DNA of 64,000 nucleotides, taken from contig JAWKRG010000017.1 of assembly GCA_041389725.1 (NCBI GenBank), positions 1 through 64,000 on the forward strand. The letters run 5' to 3'. Under the pieces are notes generated by a model, which saw only the letters and a program-made list of their open reading frames with translations, was not told the origin of the DNA and ran no database searches. Positions 40,715 to 49,632 of the stretch are shown here, in pieces. Position 1 is the first letter of the stretch; each line of letters begins with the position of its first letter. The DNA comes from Polyangiaceae bacterium (GTDB lineage: Bacteria > Myxococcota_A > Polyangia > Polyangiales > Polyangiaceae). Both the position numbers and the translations under genes were made by a program.

Positions 40715-42934
40715 CTAGCTGCGTCCAGCCCGACGCCGGCCGCGAGCGACGAGCAGCCCGAGCAGAAGCGCAGACATCCACGCCGTCGGGCTCGACGAAT
40801 GCGGAGTGCCCACACCACAGCCGCCAGCTGGATGCAGTCTCGGCGCACCGGAGCTGCCACCCGTGACGAGTAGCGGCGGAGACCCGCCCGTGCCACCAGT
40901 ATTCACGGGGGGCGGTGCTGGCGTGATTGGCACCAAACTCAGCTCGCGATAGAGGGCGCCGGTTTCGCCGCGGTTGACAATCATGACGTACACGTCGGTG
41001 GCGCCGTCGACGGGAATGTCCGCGCTGTAGGAACTGCCGGCGGGGGAGACCTCGACGAGGTCGGCGTTGCTGGAGACGTCCGAGCCGTATTCCAGCGCGA
41101 TGGGAGTGTCTCCGAAGCGCACCAACAGCGCCGGCGAAAAGGGCGAGCCGCCGAAGTCGCTGGGGGAGTCGCGATGCTCCCAGAACACCTTCAGACGCGT
41201 CGTCCCAGTCGGCAATTTGCGGTGGAACTGCATCACGCCGGGGACGAAGTTGGCGTTTGGTGGCGCAGGGACGTAGTCGAAACCTGGTGCGACGAAAGCG
41301 TTGGCGTAGCGAGACGAGGGACCGCTGATGGGGTTCTTGTCCACCTCCAGCACCCGCGCACATTCGGGAAAGAGCCCGCGCGCCGTGACCTCCGCTTCGA
41401 AGGCCTTGGCCGTGTCAGCACCCAGCGCGGAGGACTCCAGCTCCGCCCGCAGGATTTCGGAGAACTTGGCGAAGTCGATGTCGCCGGACGGCGCCGACAG
41501 CATGGCCGCGAAGACCGCTTGGTCGAAGGTGCCTCGATCCGCAACCGTGAGCCCGTTGCGAACGCTCCATAGCGCGCCAGAGAACATGGTGGAGTCGATG
41601 TGCGATTCCCCAGCAACGTTGTTGGGACACCGATGGTCGTTGGTCAGGTCGCGGATGCTGTCGGCGCCTTCTTCCACGAAGCTCTGAGCGGCGTATTCGC
41701 CGATCTTGGAATCGCCCTGCAAGGCCGCGGAGAAGTAGTCCGCCAGGCCTTCGTTCATGGCGCCCGCCGCGGGCCAAGCGCCGTAGGTGTCCAGCTGGAA
41801 GAAGGGCACCAAGTCCAGCGTCGCGTCGACCACGGCATGGCCGAATTCATGCACCACGACGTCGCCGTCGTAGGAGAAGTCACGAATGTGCCCTTGCCCA
41901 AACCAAAGGCTGCCGCCGTCGGGACCCACGCTCTTGCCGAAGGGCGGTTGCGGCGTGAAGAAGGCGTTGTTCATGGGTTCCAGCGGCAAGCTGGGATCCG
42001 TCATCTTCTTGAAGTCCCCCTCCGCGTAACCGGCGGGCATGCGCACGTTGACGATGGCCGTCAGGGGCGTGCTGTTCAGACCGGTCAGTCCGAGTCCCGT
42101 GAAGAACGCATGCGCCTTCGTCACGTGATGGAACATCGCTACCTCGGCGTAGGCGTCTTCCAGCTCGTCGTCGGCGGTATAGGTCTGCGGGAAGTCTCCC
42201 TGAGCATCGGCCGTTGCCGTCTGCTCGAAGGTGCACTTGCGAATGCTGAACTGGCCCGACGACACCTCTCCCTTGTCCAGGCAGTTCACCACGGTGATCG
42301 CGGGCGTCGTGAGCTGAGTGGCACCCGGGTCGAGCGCCGACAAGGTCACCAGGGTTGGCGTGGGAGTGACCACTGGGTTCAGCTCGTGGATCGTAGCCTG
42401 GCGATCGAAACGCACCATGTTCACACGCAAGAGCACATCGCCCTCGACCGCATCGACCAGGACCAGCGGCGCGAAGGGCAGCCCAGGTTGCGCACGGTAG
42501 AAGGCGTGAACCAGGCGAGCCTCTGATGCCAGGGGCAACCATACGGTGACAGCTTCGTCCGCGCGGAAGGTGACACGCCCGGGAACCGAGGCGATGTTTG
42601 CGGCGCGCGTGGTGTCGACGGTCGGCACGCTGGGACCAAATCGCGTGGCGGTTTGCGGCCTGTGCCCGCGGACCGCCCCGTCACTGCCAACCGTGGCACT
42701 CACGCCCCGCTGCCACACCGGGTATCCCGCGTACGTCTGAGCAAAGTCGTAGACCCGAGCGTTTCCTCGCGTCCAGACGGCGCGGCGTTGCAGCGTGCCA
42801 TGGTCGGGGCCAAGCGCGCTGCGTGCGATTGCATCCGCGGCAGCATCCTGGGTGACACGAGGTTGTGCCGCCAGCGCAGGCGCCGCGGAAATCAGGGCCA
42901 AGGGGAGCAGGACTAGGCGTAGGCGGCGAGACAC
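40715..42934 (-). CDS. Exported M36-like zinc metalloprotease with MYXO-CTERM tail
   Basis: This 739-residue preproenzyme has a signal peptide (LALISAAPALAA), a propeptide-like N-terminal region to about 180, and a catalytic domain with HEFGH (362-366) and the third zinc ligand Glu395 in NEGLADYF, as in M36/M4 gluzincins. A C-terminal beta-sandwich-like region (about 560-690) precedes a MYXO-CTERM tail (GGCGV, hydrophobic helix, ARGRRR). It would be a secreted protease for feeding or predation. Confidence 0.85.
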   Translation of the reverse strand: MSRRLRLVLLPLALISAAPALAAQPRVTQDAAADAIARSALGPDHGTLQRRAVWTRGNARVYDFAQTYAGYPVWQRGVSATVGSDGAVRGHRPQTATRFGPSVPTVDTTRAANIASVPGRVTFRADEAVTVWLPLASEARLVHAFYRAQPGLPFAPLVLVDAVEGDVLLRVNMVRFDRQATIHELNPVVTPTPTLVTLSALDPGATQLTTPAITVVNCLDKGEVSSGQFSIRKCTFEQTATADAQGDFPQTYTADDELEDAYAEVAMFHHVTKAHAFFTGLGLTGLNSTPLTAIVNVRMPAGYAEGDFKKMTDPSLPLEPMNNAFFTPQPPFGKSVGPDGGSLWFGQGHIRDFSYDGDVVVHEFGHAVVDATLDLVPFFQLDTYGAWPAAGAMNEGLADYFSAALQGDSKIGEYAAQSFVEEGADSIRDLTNDHRCPNNVAGESHIDSTMFSGALWSVRNGLTVADRGTFDQAVFAAMLSAPSGDIDFAKFSEILRAELESSALGADTAKAFEAEVTARGLFPECARVLEVDKNPISGPSSRYANAFVAPGFDYVPAPPNANFVPGVMQFHRKLPTGTTRLKVFWEHRDSPSDFGGSPFSPALLVRFGDTPIALEYGSDVSSNADLVEVSPAGSSYSADIPVDGATDVYVMIVNRGETGALYRELSLVPITPAPPPVNTGGTGGSPPLLVTGGSSGAPRLHPAGGCGVGTPHSSSPTAWMSALLLGLLVARGRRRAGRS

Positions 42935-43173
42935 GGGAGGCAGAGCGTTCCCCAGGGCGAGACCTCGCGCAAGCCGCGGGCTGCGGCAGGGCCGATTTTT
43001 CAGCCAGAGCGGCCGATGCAGGGGGTCAGGGTCGCTGGTCGCGAACTTTTTTCGGAACCTGGGCGCCGGCGGGCGTGTCCTTACACACGTTACCGGCGAG
43101 ACACGGCGACGGGCAAAACGCCCGGGACAATCTGCGTGGCCGCCGGATCCACTCTCACCCTTGGAGGAGTTCC

Positions 43174-44685
43174 ATGGCCCAGCATCGTATCGATCCGTCC
43201 GTCTTCACTTCACCCCCGTCGAACAACCCGTTCCGCCCGCGGATCGTGACGCCGCTGTCCAACGACGAAGAGGCAACCTTCGCCATGGTGCAGTCGGGGC
43301 CGCCGGTCGTCGCCAGCGAGGTCGAGCGTGCGGACGCCGACGCAGTCGAAGTCACCGTGTGCTGGGGAACGACCGTTCTCTGCGTGCGCCACCTCGAAGC
43401 GGGGGCAACCTTTCGTCTGGGCAACGCCGACGCTGACTTCGTGACGCCCGAAGGCCTGTTGCCCAGCAGCGGCCACGAACTGATCGCGATGCGCCAAGGT
43501 GTTCCCACTCTCGTCGTTCCGTCAGGCGCTGCAGTGAGCGTCAAAGGCGAGCCCGCCCTAGCGAACGTCACGGAGCTTCCTCTCAGCAGCGGCACTAGCT
43601 GTCGTCTGGAGCTCGGCAACCTGAGCTTTCGTGTCGCAGCGGTCGCCGCTGGCAAGCGCACGGCCCGCCGCGTGTTCGGCGGTGACCATCACACCGCGGC
43701 GAGCTTTGGCATCACCGCCCTGGTGTGCGGTGCTCTGATGGGAACCCTCGCCTACTTCGTGCCACCCCTCGGCCTCACCGAGGACGACAGCGCGGCTCAG
43801 GACCGAATGTACGCCATCCAGCAGTACCTGGCGTCCGCGTCGGAGCGTGAACGCGAGCGTGTGCAGGACCGCTTGGACGAGGGTGAGTTCCAGTCTGGTT
43901 CCAACGAGACTGCCGCCGCCGCCGCAGGTGAGTCCGGCAAGATGGGCAAGGTCGGCGCCGCTCCAAAGAATCGCCGCGCGGGCATCGAGGGCCCCAAGGA
44001 CAACGCTGACCCGCATATGGCGCGGGAGAAGGCGCTGCGTGACGCGCGTAGCTTCGGCATGATTGGCCTGCTGAGCGCGGAACAAGGCAGCACCGGGCCC
44101 ACGGTGCCGTGGGGCCGCAGCGAAGCCAGCGGCACCGACGACATGAGCGCCGACGGCAACATGTGGGGTGACACCCTGGGCGAGAGTGGCGGTTCCGGTG
44201 GCTTGGGGCTGAGTGGTATCGGCTCCGGAGGCGGCGACCGTGGCGAGAGCGTGGGCTTGCTGGGCATCGGCACCTGCGGCTCAGCGGTGTGTGCCGGACT
44301 GACTCATGGTTTCGGCAACTCCGTGGGACGACAAGCCATGGGCCACAAGACCAGTGTGCCGCAGATGCGCATGGGAACGACTACCGTTTCCAGTGGGACG
44401 TTGCCCGCCGACGTCATTCAGCGTGTCGTGCGACAGAACTATGGTCGCTTCCGCATGTGCTACGAGAACGGTCTGCGCAGCAATCCCAACCTGGCCGGAC
44501 GCGTCGCGGTACGCTTTGTCATCAGCCGCGACGGTGCCGTGACCAACGCCTCCAACGCGGGGAGCGACCTTCCGGATAGCAGCGTGGTGGGCTGTGTGGT
44601 CGGGGCGTACTACGGGCTCTCCTTCCCAGCTCCCAAGGACGGCATCGTCACCGTCAACTACCCGATCCAGTTCTCTCCTGGCTGA
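43174..44685 (+). CDS. AgmX/PglI C-terminal domain protein
   Basis: The ATG at 43174 follows GGAGG at good spacing; the frame opens earlier at 42865 but that part is non-coding in appearance. The 503-residue protein has an FHA-like beta domain (about 60-160; VEVTVCWGTTVLCVRHLEAGATFRLG), one transmembrane helix (about 185-205; ITALVCGALMGTLAYFV), a long Gly/Ser/Ala linker and a C-terminal AgmX/PglI domain (VIQRVVRQNYGRFRMCYENGLRSNPNLAGRV). AgmX-type proteins take part in adventurous gliding in Myxococcus. It lies 49 bp ahead of the next lipoprotein gene. Confidence 0.82.
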   Translation: MAQHRIDPSVFTSPPSNNPFRPRIVTPLSNDEEATFAMVQSGPPVVASEVERADADAVEVTVCWGTTVLCVRHLEAGATFRLGNADADFVTPEGLLPSSGHELIAMRQGVPTLVVPSGAAVSVKGEPALANVTELPLSSGTSCRLELGNLSFRVAAVAAGKRTARRVFGGDHHTAASFGITALVCGALMGTLAYFVPPLGLTEDDSAAQDRMYAIQQYLASASERERERVQDRLDEGEFQSGSNETAAAAAGESGKMGKVGAAPKNRRAGIEGPKDNADPHMAREKALRDARSFGMIGLLSAEQGSTGPTVPWGRSEASGTDDMSADGNMWGDTLGESGGSGGLGLSGIGSGGGDRGESVGLLGIGTCGSAVCAGLTHGFGNSVGRQAMGHKTSVPQMRMGTTTVSSGTLPADVIQRVVRQNYGRFRMCYENGLRSNPNLAGRVAVRFVISRDGAVTNASNAGSDLPDSSVVGCVVGAYYGLSFPAPKDGIVTVNYPIQFSPG

Positions 44686-44734
44686 GTCGGCAGAAGCGGG
44701 TGACTCCCGCGACAAAGAGCGGTACGTCGGTCGC

Positions 44735-46987
44735 ATGCGCCTTCGTACCGCTCTCGGTTTTTGTGCGTGCCTCGTCGGTTGCGGAGCGGGGGCGCCGCCT
44801 CAGGTGCCCCCGTCGCCCGCGGCGCCGGCCGCAGCCCGGAAGCAAAAGGCGTTGACCAGCCGTGGGAAGCTGGCACGTGCGCTGCTCGAGATCGAGGCCG
44901 CAGATGTCACGGCGGCGCTACCGACCGAGCTGCGCAAGCGTGGAGAAGCCCAGGTCGGCTCGCTGATGCCGGAGCAACGCAAGCTCTTGGTCGGCTTGGA
45001 AGGCGCGCGTCAGCGGCCGCTGTTACATCTGTTGGCAGGCGGTTCTTCCGCGGTTGCCCTGGTTGCCCTGGCCACATCGCGTGCCGCTTCGGACGAGCTA
45101 CTCGCCCTGGCTGCGACGCCGCACCTTGGCCCGGAGGTGATCCGCGCAGTGCGGGAAGTGAGTCAGCGAGCGGCGCGGGCCTTCCTTCGCGCCAGCGGCG
45201 TGAGTCTGTCCTCACCCGAAAAGGTAGACAGCGAGTTTCTCACGGCCATCGATCGCAGTGCGCGCACTTTGGATCGCATCGACCTTCGACGGCAGGTGCG
45301 CGAACTCCTCGTGGAGGTCGATCCCAAGCCGGAGCACTGGCTCAATCTGGCCGCGGTCGCGGCTTGGCAGCTCGACGTCGATACGGCCAAGCGCGCCCTG
45401 GACAAGGCAGGCGCGCTCGACGCCGAGGACCTGGCCTCGGTGCGTGCGAGCGTCGCTGCCGCCGAGTTGGTGCGCAAGCGAGGCAAGCCGCCCGCATCCG
45501 GAGAACAGCTTGCGGTTGCACGTGCGCTCGTGCTGCTAGGGCGCCACGACGAAGCAAAGGAGCTGCTGGCCGCACGGCTTGGCGAGGCCGAAGGGGATCT
45601 CGAGTTGGCTGCCGTCATTGCGACGGCGGAGCTGCACTCGGTGTGCCCCTCCGTGCCGGAAGGCGTAGGCAACGAGATCATCTGCGCCAACGCGTGGCTC
45701 CAGGATCCTGGCCCCAAGCGCGCCATCGCGCTGCTGGAGAAGGCGTGGCGGAGCGGAGGCGGTCGCAGCGAGCAAGCAGTGGAGACCTACCTCGGCCTGG
45801 CACACGTGATCCCATGGACCTTCGCGACGCTCGTGCAGCCGTCGGGGAGTGTGGAAGATCTGGCAGCAGCCTTTCGCGCGCGCCTGACCGGGCTGTCCAA
45901 CGCAGCCACGGAAGCGGCCAAAGTAGCCAAGCGCTTCAAGGGCGCGGTGCTGGTCATAGACGTACTGACGGCGGCCTTCGAAGCATCGGTGAGCAAGACG
46001 AAGGGGTCGCGTACGGTCATCGCACCGACGCTGCAGCGCCAAATGTTGGCGCGCGCGGATGAACTCCTGCGGGAGCAGCCAAAGGAACCCTTGGCGCACG
46101 CAGCAGTCCTGGCGGTGGCTGCCTCCCTGGCTCAGGAACGCGACGTGCTGCCCCTCATCGACGGCCTGCCCAGTGACCTTGCTCCCGAACATCGACTGGT
46201 GCGTGATGTGCTGCGCCTCTGGTACGCGGTGGGGCGAAAGCAAGTGCAGTTGGGCAAGGATGCCATCAGCGGCATCGCTTCCCTGGTTCCCCAATCGGAT
46301 GCGCAGGCCCTGGAACGCGCGCGTCTCGTGTTGCTCATGGCCGAGGCGTCTGCGGCACTCTCGGGCTCGGCCAGCGACTATCGGGTGTTGGTCCAGGTCA
46401 CGAAGAACCTCGTCGAACCCGGCGTGCCGCCGGAGCTTCGCTTGCGAGCCGTGGTCGATCGCGCAGGGGCCTTGGCGCAACTTGGTGAAGCGCCGAGCGC
46501 CGCAGAGGCGCTGGCCGCGGTGGTTGGTAGCGTCGGTGAGGTTCGGCCTGGGTCGACCGAAGCGGACCTGCTGCTGCTCGCCAAGACCTATCTACTCGCC
46601 TTGCGCGCGCGCGCGAGCAGTGCCGAGGAGCGCGCGGACTACGCCCAGAGGCTCACGAAGGTGTTGGAAGGAGAAACGGGGACGGCCGCGAGCGTGCGCC
46701 TCTTCCACCTGATGTGGACCCGAGACGTGGCCGCGCTGGTCGAGCGTGACAAGTGCGGCAAGGCCGCCGCCTGCGAGGCACGTGCCGCCAAACGTCGGCA
46801 GGTGTCGCGCAAAGAAACCGACGACACGATCGGGGTGCAGTCGGGCAACCTGCTCCGCGCAGGCATCCTCCCCGCGGGCACCCTGAGCCTCTCCTTCAAC
46901 TACTCCAGCACGTCCGGCCTCGAGCCCGTGGTACGGATCGAACCGCGGCTGCTGAGCATGGAGATCCCGCAAGGCTTGGCGCGCTGA
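44735..46987 (+). CDS. Large helical-repeat lipoprotein
   Basis: This 750-residue protein begins at the ATG at 44735 with a short signal (ALGFCACLVGC). The body is alpha-helical with many Ala/Leu helices of TPR/HEAT type (KPEHWLNLAAVAAWQLDVDTAKRALDKAG, LAVARALVLLGRHDEAKELLAARLGEAEGD). I see no catalytic motif. Its place just after the AgmX/PglI-domain gene, in the same direction, suggests a periplasmic scaffold for that system. This is inference from gene order. Confidence 0.7.
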   Translation: MRLRTALGFCACLVGCGAGAPPQVPPSPAAPAAARKQKALTSRGKLARALLEIEAADVTAALPTELRKRGEAQVGSLMPEQRKLLVGLEGARQRPLLHLLAGGSSAVALVALATSRAASDELLALAATPHLGPEVIRAVREVSQRAARAFLRASGVSLSSPEKVDSEFLTAIDRSARTLDRIDLRRQVRELLVEVDPKPEHWLNLAAVAAWQLDVDTAKRALDKAGALDAEDLASVRASVAAAELVRKRGKPPASGEQLAVARALVLLGRHDEAKELLAARLGEAEGDLELAAVIATAELHSVCPSVPEGVGNEIICANAWLQDPGPKRAIALLEKAWRSGGGRSEQAVETYLGLAHVIPWTFATLVQPSGSVEDLAAAFRARLTGLSNAATEAAKVAKRFKGAVLVIDVLTAAFEASVSKTKGSRTVIAPTLQRQMLARADELLREQPKEPLAHAAVLAVAASLAQERDVLPLIDGLPSDLAPEHRLVRDVLRLWYAVGRKQVQLGKDAISGIASLVPQSDAQALERARLVLLMAEASAALSGSASDYRVLVQVTKNLVEPGVPPELRLRAVVDRAGALAQLGEAPSAAEALAAVVGSVGEVRPGSTEADLLLLAKTYLLALRARASSAEERADYAQRLTKVLEGETGTAASVRLFHLMWTRDVAALVERDKCGKAAACEARAAKRRQVSRKETDDTIGVQSGNLLRAGILPAGTLSLSFNYSSTSGLEPVVRIEPRLLSMEIPQGLAR

Positions 46988-47086
46988 CGCACTCGCGCGG
47001 AGGCAGCGTGGGCCAAGGGCACTGAGGGTATTGTATGCCGCAAGACCTGCTGCTAGCTTGCGCCACCTCGTAGCAAGGAGATCCCA

Positions 47087-47563
47087 ATGCGAACGCTCTC
47101 GCTCATCGCCGCCGTGTCTGTGCTTTTCCTGGGTTGTGGAAGTGATGACGGCGGAGGTGGCTCCGGCGGCACCGCCGGAAGTGGCGCGTCCTCGAGCGGC
47201 GGTTTTGGAGCGTTTGGTGCAGCAAGTGGCACTGGCGGCACGGGCGCTACCGGCGCGACGGGTGCCACGGGCGGAAGCGGCGCGCTCGGCGCCACCGGCG
47301 GGACCGGAGCCACGGGCGCCAGCGGCGGCTCCGGCGGCGTCAGCCAGGAGTGCGTCAACTGCATCACCCAGGGCTGCGGCACGGAGTTCGCGGCGTGTCA
47401 GGGTGACGCTGCGTGTCAGGCGATCTTTGCGTGTGGGCAGGGCTGTGGTTCCGACTCGACTTGTATTCAGAATTGCGTGAGCTCCAACCCGAATGGGGAG
47501 GAGAAGTTCAACGCAGTGTTGACCTGCCTGCAGACGAAGTGCGGTACGCTCTGCGGCCTGTAG
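47087..47563 (+). CDS. Small Cys-rich lipoprotein with Gly/Thr/Ala linker
   Basis: This 158-residue protein has a signal peptide with lipobox LFLGC (Cys17), a linker of about 65 residues made of TGATGATGATGG-like repeats, and a C-terminal Cys module (CVNCITQGCGTEFAACQGD, CQAIFACGQGC, CIQNC, TCLQTKCGTLCG). A GAGCAAGGAG-type ribosome site precedes the ATG. The Cys module is shared with the lipoprotein at 62030-62749. A short CAGCC-TTTC-GGCTG hairpin directly follows the stop. Confidence 0.75.
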   Translation: MRTLSLIAAVSVLFLGCGSDDGGGGSGGTAGSGASSSGGFGAFGAASGTGGTGATGATGATGGSGALGATGGTGATGASGGSGGVSQECVNCITQGCGTEFAACQGDAACQAIFACGQGCGSDSTCIQNCVSSNPNGEEKFNAVLTCLQTKCGTLCGL

Positions 47564-47684
47564 CAGCCTTTCGGCTGTGGAAAACCTCGGGGTAGACTCG
47601 GGGAGTCCCAACGCGGCTCCTCGAGTTTCCGTCGTGATTTCGCTGGGTAGGACTTGTCCCCAGTCTATCCACACCCTGCGTCGG

Positions 47685-48122
47685 TCAGGCCACCAACAAC
47701 GGCGAAAGCGCTTCGAATGCCGGGGATCGCCTCTTTCCACGCCAGATTCCTTGGCGGAATCGGGGCGGCGCGGGCGGAAGGCGACGTGAGAACGCCGCCA
47801 AAAGCCGGCGGGTAAACACGTCGAGTCCCTTCAGTTCGAGCCCCAGCTCGCGTCGGATTTCGCCCGGACGGCGGCCGTGGATTACCCGAGCCACCACTGC
47901 CTCTGCGTCGATGTAGTCGAGCAGACCCGGCGCCTGAAAGGAGACGATGAGTTCGTCGCCAGTCAGGACTGGATCAGCTGGGCCCACCAGCATTCCGTGC
48001 TCCGAGAGATCCAGGATCTGGTCGGCGACTAGCCTGAAGTCGCGCAGTCGCACCACTTGGCAGGCGATGCGAGCGGTGCGACGAACTTCGCGGATGAGCG
48101 GCAGGTCGAGAGGCGCGTTCAT
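47685..48122 (-). CDS. PilZ-domain protein
   Basis: I start at the ATG at 48122 (MNAPLDLPLIREVRRTARIACQ), 145 residues. The RxxxR-like start (REVRRTARI) and D-L-S-E-H-G motif (ILDLSEHGMLVGPADPV) are the c-di-GMP-binding signature of PilZ domains (RxxxR and D/N-x-S-x-x-G). A C-terminal extension is basic. It is divergent from the RHH regulator gene; the 150-bp gap between them contains the palindromic operator. It would be a c-di-GMP effector. Confidence 0.75.
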   Translation of the reverse strand: MNAPLDLPLIREVRRTARIACQVVRLRDFRLVADQILDLSEHGMLVGPADPVLTGDELIVSFQAPGLLDYIDAEAVVARVIHGRRPGEIRRELGLELKGLDVFTRRLLAAFSRRLPPAPPRFRQGIWRGKRRSPAFEALSPLLVA

Positions 48123-48254
48123 GGGATTGAAATGGTAGCGAGCTGGCGCCCTATCGGGCCAAATCTCCCGCAGTGGCGGCACGTAAGTCGATCGACTAAC
48201 TTTGAGCGCTGCCTTTTGGGCAAGAATAGACAATTTCCTCTCTGCCCGTTGACT

Positions 48255-48290
48255 TGTGATACATCGTGATACATGTATCACGTCGTGACA
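48255..48290 (+). promoter_or_regulatory. Palindromic operator spanning the RHH-gene start codon
   Basis: CGTGATACATGTATCACG (48265-48282) is a perfect 18-bp palindrome centred on the ATG at 48273. The preceding TGTGATACAT (48255-48264) repeats its left half with 10-bp periodicity, and GTGACACG follows on the right. TTGACT at 48249-48254 could be a -35 element. Tandem half-sites at 10-bp spacing are typical of operators bound by ribbon-helix-helix dimers. Confidence 0.6.
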
Positions 48291-48740
48291 CGCGACGACG
48301 AGACGCCGCCCGAGGACAAGCCCGCCGAGGGAGAAACCGAGGAGCAACCAAAAAAGGAGCGCGTGCTGCACACGCGAATCCCCGCGGTGCTCGAAGCGGA
48401 GCTGAAGAGTGCGGCCCGCGCCTTGAGAGTGCCGGTTTCCAACCTGGTGCGAACCATCCTCGAAGACGCCGTCACCATCGCCGATCGCGCTTCGGAGCGC
48501 GTCGAGGATCGGCTGTCCAAGGCAGCCAAGACGGTTCATGACGAGCGTGACCGGTTGCGCAGCAAGGTGAAGCCTTCCGCGCCAAGCGCGCTGGCCTACC
48601 AGCCCGTCGTCATGGCCGCCGATAGCGAATGCGCGTCCTGCGGCGCCGCCCTGAACGAGGGCGAAGACGCGGGACTTGCCGTGACTGCCGAACTAGGTCC
48701 TCCGCGCTTCGTTTGCGTGGACTGCATGCCTCGTCGCTGA
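48273..48740 (+). CDS. Ribbon-helix-helix plus zinc-ribbon protein, probable autoregulator
   Basis: This 155-residue protein has an RHH/Arc-like region at about 28-62 (VLHTRIPAVLEAELKSAARALRVPVSNLVRTILEDAV: basic strand, then two helices), a charged helical segment, and a C-terminal four-Cys knuckle (CASCGAAL and CVDCMPRR). RHH proteins bind DNA as dimers through the strand. The start ATG lies inside a perfect palindrome, so alternative GTG starts at 48282/48285 should be kept in mind. It precedes a small helical protein by 27 bp. Related proteins with this pairing are not known to me. Confidence 0.65.
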   Translation: MYHVVTRDDETPPEDKPAEGETEEQPKKERVLHTRIPAVLEAELKSAARALRVPVSNLVRTILEDAVTIADRASERVEDRLSKAAKTVHDERDRLRSKVKPSAPSALAYQPVVMAADSECASCGAALNEGEDAGLAVTAELGPPRFVCVDCMPRR

Positions 48741-48767
48741 GGGCGACCCAAACTGGAGACGAAAGAC

Positions 48768-49001
48768 ATGACCAACGAAACCCGAAACGAATACGAAGAA
48801 ATCGCCACGGCCGTTACCCGCGTGGGTGCGGCATGGGCCCGCTACGGTCTCAACGTCGCGCGAGAGTCAGTGAAGACCAGCGCTCACACCCTGGAGCTCA
48901 CCGCGGCCGCGTTGGGTGCCTTAGCTGACCGCGTTTCGCGACTCGAGACGCCTCCCGACGACGCCAAGACCGTAGAGACCACGGCCGAGCCGACCCCTTG
49001 A
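48768..49001 (+). CDS. Small amphipathic helical (phasin-like) protein
   Basis: This 77-residue protein follows GGAGACG and starts at 48768. Residues 5-60 form one long amphipathic helix pattern (ATAVTRVGAAWARYGLNVARESVKTSAHTLELTAAAL), then an acidic tail. This looks like small granule-binding (phasin-like) proteins, but no polyhydroxyalkanoate gene is nearby, so that comparison is only structural. Probably co-transcribed with the RHH gene. Confidence 0.6.
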   Translation: MTNETRNEYEEIATAVTRVGAAWARYGLNVARESVKTSAHTLELTAAALGALADRVSRLETPPDDAKTVETTAEPTP

Positions 49002-49040
49002 GCGCATCGAGCAGTCCTCCGCGCCGGCCGGAGGAGCTGT

Positions 49041-49583
49041 TCACTTCTTGCGCATGCGGCGCTTGTCCTTGCGATCCAAGTCCTCCCAAGCGCAGTCGCC
49101 TTGGGCATCGGACGCCGCGACGCCTTTCACGTCCATGACGTCATCCTTGATCCTGAACTCGAAGGTTTTTTCACCGCTGGTCATCTTCATCTGGACCGAT
49201 AGCCACTGCTTTTCCACCAGTGCCATGTCCAGGCCCTCGCGTTCCCCGTCGAGGGCATAGGAACCGCGGTAGGAATACTTGGCCGCGACGATGCGGTCCT
49301 CTTTGACCTTGATGATGAGCTTTTCGGTGCTTCGCGAGTCTTGCCCGTCGTAGCCGGACTCGAAGAAAGTACACAGCCCTGTTCGGGGCTCCCGCGGTGC
49401 AGCGGCCTCGGCGTCGGGATACGCCGTGACACCTGGAGGCAGCGCCACTTGCGTGGGTTGTTCTTCTGTCGCGCTGGGCTCGGCCTTGGACGACGCAGTC
49501 GCGGCGGGTTCGGGCGGCGGAAGCTTTTTCTTCTCACACGCGCCTACTGCCAGCAACAGGGCCAACACACACACTCGCTGCAT
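49041..49583 (-). CDS. Small lipoprotein, function unknown
   Basis: The ATG at 49583 gives a signal peptide with lipobox VGAC (MQRVCVLALLLAVGAC), then a Lys/Pro/Ala-rich linker and a C-terminal domain of about 100 residues (LCTFFESGYDGQDSRSTEKLIIKVKEDRIVAAKYSYRG) of mixed strands. No known family is recognised. It is convergent with the small helical protein gene. Confidence 0.65.
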   Translation of the reverse strand: MQRVCVLALLLAVGACEKKKLPPPEPAATASSKAEPSATEEQPTQVALPPGVTAYPDAEAAAPREPRTGLCTFFESGYDGQDSRSTEKLIIKVKEDRIVAAKYSYRGSYALDGEREGLDMALVEKQWLSVQMKMTSGEKTFEFRIKDDVMDVKGVAASDAQGDCAWEDLDRKDKRRMRKK

Positions 49584-49632
49584 GACGAGCTGCACGCTAG
49601 CAGACGCGTCGCGCCGCGGTAAGAGGTGGCAG

